From contig CAZNRX010000016.1 in the NCBI GenBank assembly GCA_964575455.1, positions 4,995-68,994 of the forward strand: DNA of 64,000 nt. Reading direction: 5' to 3'. The stretch's first letter is position 1. Every line of letters starts with the position of its first letter. Positions 34,956-41,327 of the stretch are shown here, piece by piece. Made by a program: the position numbers and the translations under genes. This DNA is from SKLM01 sp964575455 (GTDB taxonomy: Bacteria; Chloroflexota; Anaerolineae; B4-G1). A model generated the notes under the pieces. That model saw nothing but the letters and a program-made list of their open reading frames with translations. It did not search any database and was not told where the DNA came from.

Positions 34956-34987
34956 CTTGGATCCTGGGGCTACACAGTATCCCGGGG

Positions 34988-35141
34988 CCTGAAGGTTGCC
35001 ATCTCGACCGACGCCCACGGCACGGAGGAGTTGAGGTTTATGCAGTACGGCGTCTACCAGGCCCGTCGGGGCTGGCTGGAGCCCCAGGACGTGCTGAACA
35101 CGAGAAGCTGGGACGAACTCAGGGAGCTTCTGGCGAGGTAA
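34988..35141 (+). pseudogene. C-terminal remnant of DNA polymerase X/PHP domain
   Basis: One frame reads SRGLKVAISTDAHGTEEL then RFMQYGVYQARRGWLEPQDV and LNTRSWDELRELLAR before TAA. This is the end of the PHP phosphoesterase domain of bacterial PolX (ISTDAH with metal ligands, GVxQARRGWLxxxDVLNT). The rest of the gene, over 500 codons, is absent: the glucan synthase ends 33 bp upstream. It is a deletion remnant. Confidence 0.8.
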
Positions 35142-35178
35142 TGGCGCGAAACGCGTAGGCGAAAAGGAGATTATCACG

Positions 35179-35564
35179 ATGTTCCCAATCGGAGACACCT
35201 TCGTCAGCCCGAGCAGCAGCTTGCCCAGCGTGGGCGCCAGCGGGGCGATTGGGGCGATCCTCGGCGCGTACATCGTGATGTTCCCCCGATCGCAGGTGCG
35301 CGTTCTGCTGCTGTTCGGATACTTTGTGGTCGTCCGCCGGGTCACAGCCGTCCTCTTCCTGGGCATAGGGTTCGTGCCGGGGTGCAGTTCTTCAGTGGGG
35401 TCGCCAGCCTGGGTGCGGAGACGGCGCAGACCGGCGGGGTGGCGGTGTGGGCCCACGTGGGAGGCTTCGTCTTCGGGTTGCTGATCGGCTTCCTGTTCAG
35501 AGGTCGGGCGGAGGGTCTGACGTTGGAGCGCGAGCCCCGGCGGGAACGGAGGATGCGTCTGTGA
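35179..35564 (+). pseudogene. Rhomboid protease remnant, internally deleted and frameshifted
   Basis: A start with a good site (AAAGGAG, 8 nt) gives MFPIGDTFVS, which looks like a true rhomboid N-terminus, then jumps straight to PSVGASGAIGAILGAY, the catalytic-Ser helix (GASG). The first membrane helices, about 100 residues, are missing. Near 35375-35385 the frame shifts, and the next frame continues FFSGVASLGAE and WAHVGGFVFGLLIGFLF, with the catalytic His in AHxxGxxxG. The end overlaps the ligA start (GTGA). It is most likely non-functional. Confidence 0.75.
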
Positions 35565-37690
35565 GCGGGGATGAGACAGCCCGGTCGGAGAAGAGACCGG
35601 AGGTGTCGCTGAGCTCTATCGCGTCAAAGCAAGAGGCGGAGGACGCCGTCGAGAACCTCCGCGAAGCGATCCGTTACCACAACTATCGCTACTACGTCCT
35701 CGATGATCCGGTCATCTCCGACGCTGAGTATGACGCGCTCATGCAGCAGCTCGAGACGCTGGAGGATGAGTTCCCGGAGCTGAGGACGTCGGATTCGCCC
35801 ACGCAGCAGGTTGGCGGTGAGCCGCGCGATGAGTTGGGCCTGGCGGAGCATCCCTTCCCGATGCTGAGTCTGAAGGGGGTCTACGATGAGGCGGACGCGC
35901 GGCGCTTCGACCAGACCTGCCGCGACGATCTGGATGTGGATGCGGTGGTGTACACCGCGGAACCCAAGTACGATGGCCTCGCCGTGGAGCTGATCTACGA
36001 GGAGGGGCAGCTCTCCGTGGCGTCCACGCGCGGCGACGGGCAGACGGGCGAGGACGTCACGCCGAATGTGAGGACCATCAAGGAGGTTCCCCTGGCTCTG
36101 ATCAGCCAGGAGGGGGTCCCCATTCCCGACCGGCTGGTGGTGCGGGGCGAGATTTACATACGCAAGGACGAGTTCGAGGCCTTCAACCGGCAGCGAGCTG
36201 AGCAGGGAGAGAGCCAGTTTGCCAATCCGAGGAACGCCGCCGCAGGCTCCGTCCGCCAGCTCGATCCCGGTGTGACGGCGCGCCGGCCGCTGCACATCTT
36301 CCTCTACGCGGTGCCGGACGCTGGCGACCTGGGCTTCGATACGCACTGGGACGTGCTGCAGGCGCTGCCAGGGTGGGGCTTGCGGGTCAACCTGGATGAC
36401 ACGAAACGCTGCGACGACTTCGATGAGGCCATTCACTATCGCGAGAGGATGGCCGAGCTGCGGGATGACCTGCCGTACGAGATCGACGGCGTGGTCTACA
36501 AGGTCAACCGCTTCGACTACCAGGAGAGGCTCGGGGTCCGAACGCGCGACCCTCGTTGGGCGCTGGCCTACAAGTTCGAGCCGCGTCGGGCGACGACGAA
36601 GCTGAAGGGCGTCGAGTTCCAGGTGGGGAGGACCGGGCAGGTCACCCCGGTGGCCATCCTCGATCCGGTCCACATTGGAGGCGTGGAGGTCAGCCGGGCT
36701 TCGCTTCACAATCAGAGCGAGATCGACCGCAAGGACATCCGCATGGGTGACACGGTGCTCGTGGAGAGGGCCGGCGACGTGATTCCCCACATCGTGAAGT
36801 CGATGGACGCCAGCGAGGGCAGAGGTGAGGAGGGGGAGGACCAGGTCGCGACAGAGCGCGAAAGGCCGGAGGAGACGATCCAGATACCGCATGAATGCCC
36901 TGTCTGTGGCGGCGAGGTGGTGATGAGTGAGGACAAGAAGCAGGCTCGCTGCACCAACGTCAACTGCCCGGCCCAGCTCCGGGAGAGTGTCACCCACTAT
37001 GCCTCTCGTGAGGGGATGGACATCGAGGGCCTGGGCGAGAGGCGTACGGAGCAGCTCATTGACGCTGGCTTGATCGAACGCCTGTCCGACATCTACAGCC
37101 TGACGAAGGAAGATCTGGTCTCGCTTGAGCGCTTCGCCGACAAGTCAGCCCAGAACCTGCTGGACGAGATTGAGGGCAGCAAAGAGGGGACGCTGGATCG
37201 CTTCATCTACGCCATCGGCATTCCGCTGGTGGGACGGCACGTGTCGCAGGTTCTGGCGCGGCAGTACACGGGCCTGGACGATCTCAGAGAGGCCTCGCAG
37301 GAGGATCTAGAGGCGATACACGACATCGGGCCGGAGGTGGCGCGTGGCATCGTCGCTTTCTTCGAGAATGAGGATAACCGGGAGGTCGTTCGAAGGATCC
37401 GTGACGCCGGCTTGACGCTCAGCAATCCGCTCTACAGCGCTGAAGAGGAGGAGCGCCCGCTGGAGGGGCTGCACATCGTCTTCACGGGGAGGCTGGACCG
37501 CTGGACGCGTGATGAGGCGAAGCGATATGTGGAGCGACTGGGTGGAAGGGCTACCTCGAGCGTGAGCGGGGAGACGGACTACGTGGTTGCCGGGCCGGGA
37601 GCCGGCTCCAAGCTGGATGAAGCTCGCCAGCACGGCGCTTCGGTGATGGATGAGGAGGCGTTCGTGAGCTTCGTGGAGGAGCGGACGTAG
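35561..37690 (+). CDS. ligA: NAD+-dependent DNA ligase
   Basis: The 709-residue enzyme has all LigA parts: the Ia domain (LREAIRYHNYRYYVLDDPVISDAEYD), the adenylation domain with Lys136 in KYDGLAVELIY, the OB fold, a four-Cys zinc finger (CPVCGG then CTNVNCPAQ, about 446-470), HhH repeats (FADKSAQNLLDEIEGSK, DIGPEVARGIVAFF) and a C-terminal BRCT domain (about 630-705). It seals nicks in replication and repair. The GTG at 35561 was chosen for GGAGG 8 nt upstream; upstream open sequence is the rhomboid remnant in another frame. Length is normal. Confidence 0.96.
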   Translation: MSGDETARSEKRPEVSLSSIASKQEAEDAVENLREAIRYHNYRYYVLDDPVISDAEYDALMQQLETLEDEFPELRTSDSPTQQVGGEPRDELGLAEHPFPMLSLKGVYDEADARRFDQTCRDDLDVDAVVYTAEPKYDGLAVELIYEEGQLSVASTRGDGQTGEDVTPNVRTIKEVPLALISQEGVPIPDRLVVRGEIYIRKDEFEAFNRQRAEQGESQFANPRNAAAGSVRQLDPGVTARRPLHIFLYAVPDAGDLGFDTHWDVLQALPGWGLRVNLDDTKRCDDFDEAIHYRERMAELRDDLPYEIDGVVYKVNRFDYQERLGVRTRDPRWALAYKFEPRRATTKLKGVEFQVGRTGQVTPVAILDPVHIGGVEVSRASLHNQSEIDRKDIRMGDTVLVERAGDVIPHIVKSMDASEGRGEEGEDQVATERERPEETIQIPHECPVCGGEVVMSEDKKQARCTNVNCPAQLRESVTHYASREGMDIEGLGERRTEQLIDAGLIERLSDIYSLTKEDLVSLERFADKSAQNLLDEIEGSKEGTLDRFIYAIGIPLVGRHVSQVLARQYTGLDDLREASQEDLEAIHDIGPEVARGIVAFFENEDNREVVRRIRDAGLTLSNPLYSAEEEERPLEGLHIVFTGRLDRWTRDEAKRYVERLGGRATSSVSGETDYVVAGPGAGSKLDEARQHGASVMDEEAFVSFVEERT

Positions 37691-37731
37691 CGCGCAGCGG
37701 CGCGAGGGGAGGAGCTACAAAGCGCACACCG

Positions 37732-38028
37732 ATGACAGATTGGCAACGCAGGATCGCTCCTTTGGTGAGAGCGGTTGAAAAGCGGTATGACGCGCTTATG
37801 AGGATGATTCGCACTGTGCTGTTCAGCAACGCGCGGACGCGCCTGCCTTTGCCGGGCGTGGCGGCCTTCTACCGCGCGCTGGCCAATCAGGTCGTCCAGG
37901 CCGGCAGCGAGCTGGTCCTGGCTGACGACAGCCTGACGATGGCGCGGCATGCGGCCAGGCGAGGCTGGATCTCGGAGGCGACGCTTCCGGAGATCAAGGC
38001 CGAGCAGGCGAGAGACGAGGCGAGGTGA
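37732..38028 (+). CDS. Small hypothetical protein
   Basis: A 98-residue frame after ligA: MTDWQRRIAPLVRAVEKRY, then basic and helical sequence, ending ISEATLPEIKAEQARDEAR. It looks alpha-helical, has no membrane segment and matches no family known to me. GGGGAGGAG lies too far upstream (about 19 nt) to be a good ribosome site. Codon use fits its neighbours, so it is a plausible but unproven gene. The next 200 bp (38029-38230) hold no clear feature. Confidence 0.5.
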   Translation: MTDWQRRIAPLVRAVEKRYDALMRMIRTVLFSNARTRLPLPGVAAFYRALANQVVQAGSELVLADDSLTMARHAARRGWISEATLPEIKAEQARDEAR

Positions 38029-38230
38029 TCCTCTCTAACAGGGGAGGAGAGGCCTACGAAATTCTAACTTTCCACAACCCAATCCAAAGGGAATCCCAAC
38101 CCACTCCGTACGCAGGATGAGGTTTTTTCTGTTAGACTAAGGGCAGTGACGAGTGTTGTGGATGAGGACGCGAGGGATCCTCAGCAACGCTCGCAGAGCC
38201 GCTATACTGTTGTGGAGGGAGGCAGGGACT

Positions 38231-38581
38231 ATGCTGCAAAGAGCAGAGGACGTCTATGGATTGACGGTTGAGGCGGTCGACGGTGATGCGGGGCGCGTGC
38301 ATAACCTGTTCTTTGACGATCAGCAATGGGTGGTTCGCTACGTCGTCGTGGACACGGGGGGCTGGCTTGGTGGAAGACGCGTCTTGCTCTCCCCCGTTGC
38401 GATCAAAGGGGTGCTTCGGGACGACGGTGAGATGGAGGTTGCGCTCACCAAGTCGCAAGTGGAGCACAGTCCGGACATCGATCTGGATAAGCCGGTCTCC
38501 AGGCAACAGATCGTCGAGCTGCATGGGCCGAGACGCCCGAGTACTATGGTTGGCCCGCCTACTGGGGCGGCAGCGCGATGA
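38231..38581 (+). CDS. PRC-barrel protein, N-terminal part (frameshifted)
   Basis: The 116-residue frame holds a first PRC-barrel domain: VHNLFFDDQQWVVRYVVVDT, GGWLGGRRVLLSP, then KPVSRQQIVELH. After about 38525 the sequence leaves the family; one frame over it continues ETPEYYGWPAYWGGSAMMGT straight into the second domain of the next entry. A single missing base near 38522-38528 explains this. Such double PRC-barrel proteins are common in Chloroflexota and other environmental bacteria and are thought to act in stress or sporulation-like settings; the exact role is unknown. ATG preceded by GGAGGGAGG. Confidence 0.75.
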   Translation: MLQRAEDVYGLTVEAVDGDAGRVHNLFFDDQQWVVRYVVVDTGGWLGGRRVLLSPVAIKGVLRDDGEMEVALTKSQVEHSPDIDLDKPVSRQQIVELHGPRRPSTMVGPPTGAAAR

Positions 38582-39015
38582 TGGGTACGGCGACCCCGGG
38601 CGTCTATCCGATGATTATGGCCGGCGTGGATCAGGTCGAGGCGGAGATGAAAGAGCAGGGTCCCAGCGAAAAGCATCGCGGTGACCCTCATCTGCGCAGC
38701 GCCAGGGCGGTGGATGGCTATGACATCCACGCCCTCGACGGCGAGATCGGGCACGTGGAGGACTACTTCGTTGACGACAAGGACTGGGTGATCCGCTATT
38801 TGCTGGTGGATACCCGGGACTGGCTGCCCGGCCGCGAGGTCCTGATCTCGCCGAGCTGGATCGAGCGCGTGGACTGGGCCGAGACGGCGGTGCACGTAGC
38901 GTTGACAAAAGCTCAGATTGAGGCCAGTCCGGCGTACGACCCCGAGGAGCCGCCTGGTCGTGACTACGAGGCGCTGCTTCATAGGTACTATGGCTATCCC
39001 GGCTACTGGTCGTAG
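38578..39015 (+). CDS. PRC-barrel protein, C-terminal part (frameshifted)
   Basis: The 145 residues from an ATG overlapping the previous stop (ATGATG) carry the second PRC barrel: LRSARAVDGYDIHALDGEIG, HVEDYFVDDKDWVIRYLLVD, WLPGREVLISPSWIERVDW and the tail YYGYPGYWS. The tail repeats the YYGWPAYWG seen in the shifted frame just before this start, confirming that the two parts belong to one tandem-barrel gene 38231-39015. The break may be a real mutation or an assembly error. Confidence 0.8.
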   Translation: MMGTATPGVYPMIMAGVDQVEAEMKEQGPSEKHRGDPHLRSARAVDGYDIHALDGEIGHVEDYFVDDKDWVIRYLLVDTRDWLPGREVLISPSWIERVDWAETAVHVALTKAQIEASPAYDPEEPPGRDYEALLHRYYGYPGYWS

Positions 39016-39063
39016 GGTAGAGCGAGTGGCGAATCGTCTGCAGCGCAGCGAGGTGGATCGCTC

Positions 39064-39804
39064 ATGAATGATAGGGGATCGGTCCATATCGGGACCTCTG
39101 GCTGGCATTATGATCACTGGGAAGGCCCGTTCTACCCCCAGGGGATGTCGAACAGCGATTGGCTCGCGTTCTACGCTAGCCGACTGCAGACGGTGGAGGT
39201 CAACAACACCTTCTACCAGCTGCCGGAGGAGAGCACGCTGCGGACGTGGCGAGAGACGGTCCCAGAGGGGTTTGTCTTCGCGGTGAAGGCCAGCCAGTAC
39301 ATCACGCATATGAAGAAGCTCAAGGAGCCAGAGGGACCGGTCGATACGTTCTTGAGCCGCGTGGAGGCCCTGGGACCCCGCTTGGGCCCGATCCTCTTCC
39401 AACTTCCTCCGAATTGGCACTTCAACGGTCGGCGACTGCGCTCTTTCCTGGAGGTGCTGCCTCCTGATCAGCGGTACGCCTTCGAGCTGCGCGACCCTGA
39501 CTGGCTCAACGAGGAGGCTTACGGGATTCTGGAGGAGCACGGCCGGGGCCATGCTGCGTTCTGCATCTACGACTTCCATGGTCGGCAGTCCCCGAAGAGG
39601 ATCACGGCTGATTTCGTCTACGTCCGGCTGCACGGCCCGTACGGGCCGTATCGGGGCACGTACGACACCGAGACCCTGGCTGGATGGGCCGGCGCTTTCT
39701 CCACGTGGCGCGAGCAGGGAAGGGACGTGTACTGTTACTTCGATAACGATGAGGCGGGCTACGCGGTTCAGAATGCGATGGAGCTTCGGGGGATGCTCAG
39801 GTAG
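39064..39804 (+). CDS. DUF72 (YecE-like) protein
   Basis: The 246-residue protein matches the DUF72 barrel family over its full length: HIGTSGWHYDHWEGPFYP, FYASRLQTVEVNNTFYQLP, FAVKASQYITHMKKL, GPILFQLPPNWHFN, AFELRDPDW, DFVYVRLHG and CYFDNDEAGYAVQNA. These fold as a TIM barrel with conserved surface residues, but no reaction is established. The ATG lies 48 bp after the PRC-barrel gene; GAGGTGG is upstream. Confidence 0.92.
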   Translation: MNDRGSVHIGTSGWHYDHWEGPFYPQGMSNSDWLAFYASRLQTVEVNNTFYQLPEESTLRTWRETVPEGFVFAVKASQYITHMKKLKEPEGPVDTFLSRVEALGPRLGPILFQLPPNWHFNGRRLRSFLEVLPPDQRYAFELRDPDWLNEEAYGILEEHGRGHAAFCIYDFHGRQSPKRITADFVYVRLHGPYGPYRGTYDTETLAGWAGAFSTWREQGRDVYCYFDNDEAGYAVQNAMELRGMLR

Positions 39805-39820
39805 GGGAACCCTGTGACAT

Positions 39821-39867
39821 CGCCCTGGGCTGAAGGCCCAGGGCGCAGGGGCGAAGCCCTTCGGGCT
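39821..39867. repeat. Two adjacent GC-rich hairpins
   Basis: CGCCCTGGGC (39821-39830) pairs perfectly with GCCCAGGGCG (39836-39845); AGCCC/GGGCT (39855-39867) forms a second hairpin. They lie between DUF72 and the HPF-like gene. There is no T tract; this looks more like a REP-type palindromic unit than a terminator. Confidence 0.5.
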
Positions 39868-39936
39868 GGGAATTGGGAGATAGAAGACGTAAGTGAGGTT
39901 GTCTAGCAGGACGGTTGTTTGAGGGAGGAGAGAGGT

Positions 39937-40290
39937 ATGCCAGACATCAAGACTGATCTCGACTTTGAGTTCTACAGCGAGGATCTGCCTAATCCGGATC
40001 TGGAGGACGACCTGTGGGCGGAGGCGTGGAACCGCGTTCAAGCGCTGGCCAAAGGCCACGACGATATGATCGGTGCCTCGGCCGCTGTCGAACGGGTCGA
40101 GCATCGCGAGACGCCGCACGTCTACAGGGCTCGCATCGTCGGCTACGTCCGCCCGGATAACGTTGTCACGGTGGAGAAGGCGGATAAGCCTATGGCCGCG
40201 CTGCAGCAGGCGCTCGATGCCCTGGAGCGGCAGGTGCGCAAGAAGAGGGGGAGAAGCGTGGCCCAACTGGGCGGCCCACTTGGGCCGTGA
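39937..40290 (+). CDS. HPF/YfiA-like ribosome-associated protein
   Basis: The 117-residue protein has an acidic N-terminus and then the S30AE-like core: DDMIGASAAVERVEHRETPH, VYRARIVGYVRPDNVVTVEK, PMAALQQALDALERQVRKKR. The family binds the decoding site of idle ribosomes. The ATG at 39937 has GGGAGGAG 6 nt upstream, so an upstream in-frame start is not needed. The basic C-terminus ends shortly before a MITE pair. The family match is clear at the C-terminal half and weaker at the N-terminal half. Confidence 0.75.
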   Translation: MPDIKTDLDFEFYSEDLPNPDLEDDLWAEAWNRVQALAKGHDDMIGASAAVERVEHRETPHVYRARIVGYVRPDNVVTVEKADKPMAALQQALDALERQVRKKRGRSVAQLGGPLGP

Positions 40291-40309
40291 GCCCTGGGAG
40301 AAACCCTAG

Positions 40310-40464
40310 TGCTCTTTCACACAACAGACCTTGGCTTTTCCCTGCTCCCAGCCCTCGTCCTCGAGGGCGGTCTGGCCCAGGACAAGGCTCGATAGCACGC
40401 GTAAGCCGCCCCGAGACGGGGCTCAGAGCGACTGAAAAGTCCAAGTTAGACGTGTGAAATTCCA
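40310..40464. mobile_element. MITE copy 1 (155 bp, CTAG target duplication)
   Basis: The element begins TGCTCTTTCACAC and ends GTGTGAAATTCCA: imperfect terminal inverted repeats TGnnnTTTCACAC. It is flanked by CTAG at 40306-40309 and 40465-40468, a likely 4-bp target duplication. It has no coding capacity for a transposase. Copy 2 follows directly and shares the middle CTAG. Confidence 0.75.
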
Positions 40465-40468
40465 CTAG

Positions 40469-40623
40469 TGCTCTTTCACACAACAGACCTTGGCTTTTCC
40501 CTGCTCCCAGCCCTCGTCCTCGAGGGCGGTCTGGCCCAAGACAAGGCTCGATAGCACGCGTAAACCGCCCCGAGACGGGGCTCAGAGCAACTGAAAAGTC
40601 CAAGTTAGACGTGTGAAATGGCA
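40469..40623. mobile_element. MITE copy 2 (155 bp, CTAG target duplication)
   Basis: Nearly identical to copy 1 (only a handful of differences, for example the end GTGTGAAATGGCA) and flanked by CTAG at 40465-40468 and 40624-40627. Together with copy 1 it fills most of the 441-bp gap between the HPF-like gene and the next gene; nothing else was seen there. Confidence 0.75.
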
Positions 40624-40731
40624 CTAGCAAGGTGATCGCCACGGTGCGGCGAATTTCCCACGGGCGCTGTGTGGTGCGTGGCACCTCACGATGGTAAGTA
40701 GGTTAGCATGCAGAGAGAGTGGAGGGCTAAG

Positions 40732-41289
40732 ATGACGAAGACCTATACGTATACGGCAAGAAGCGCCGAGAATCCGGAGCGGGTCGTGACGTTCACGCTG
40801 CGCGATTCTCGTATGTCCGTTGGGGTGGGGGCGCCGCTGGAGCAGATGGAGCGTGCGATCCAGCTGGGCCGCGGCGAGGAAGCGCCCGAAGAGAAAGAGA
40901 TCGAGGAAGCAGCCGAGGTTGAGGTGCGGGAGACGGAGAAACCGAAGCTCTGGCTGCGGCCGGTGGCTGTCTCGCTGGCTGAGCGGGGCACGCGCCCGGT
41001 TCACGTGGATGACGTGGTCGCCAACGTGAGGGACGACTGGCTGCAGGTCAGGGCGTGGATCCGCACCGGTGGGCTGCGCCTGATCCCGATTACGCTGATC
41101 GACGGCCGGGTCGACAATCCGGTAGCGGCTCAGGACTTCGTGGAGGAGGTTCAGGAGCGCAAGACGGTCAGTGGGTGGGACGTGTTCGACCTGTTCGATT
41201 ACTGGGCAACGTGGGTCGTGGCCGGGATCCTTGCCCTGGTCATGTTCCAGCAGTGGCGGCGCAAGGGCAGTGATAAGGGCGAGGCGTAG
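40732..41289 (+). CDS. Hypothetical protein with C-terminal membrane anchor
   Basis: The 185-residue protein has a soluble N-terminal domain (YTYTARSAENPERVVTFTLRD, an acidic linker at 45-70, then LWLRPVAVSLAERGTRPVHV and an RAWIRTGGLRLIPITL strand), and one membrane helix near the end (WATWVVAGILALVMF) with a basic tail. No family was recognised. ATG at 40732 has GAGTGGAGG upstream. It lies 38 bp before a P-type ATPase gene and could be co-expressed with it. Confidence 0.65.
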   Translation: MTKTYTYTARSAENPERVVTFTLRDSRMSVGVGAPLEQMERAIQLGRGEEAPEEKEIEEAAEVEVRETEKPKLWLRPVAVSLAERGTRPVHVDDVVANVRDDWLQVRAWIRTGGLRLIPITLIDGRVDNPVAAQDFVEEVQERKTVSGWDVFDLFDYWATWVVAGILALVMFQQWRRKGSDKGEA

Positions 41290-41327
41290 CGAGATGGGAG
41301 TAAGGCGTATGGGCGTGTGGGAGCAAG

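Noticed and set aside
35447..35560. N-terminal extension of LigA
   Set aside because: The sequence is the rhomboid remnant in another frame; GTG 35561 has a good ribosome site.
39821..39867. Intrinsic terminator after the DUF72 gene
   Set aside because: The hairpins are strong but no T tract follows; reported as a repeat instead.
40190..40684. Minus-strand open frame of 164 codons across the MITEs
   Set aside because: It only translates the duplicated element (the same peptide twice) and has no start context.
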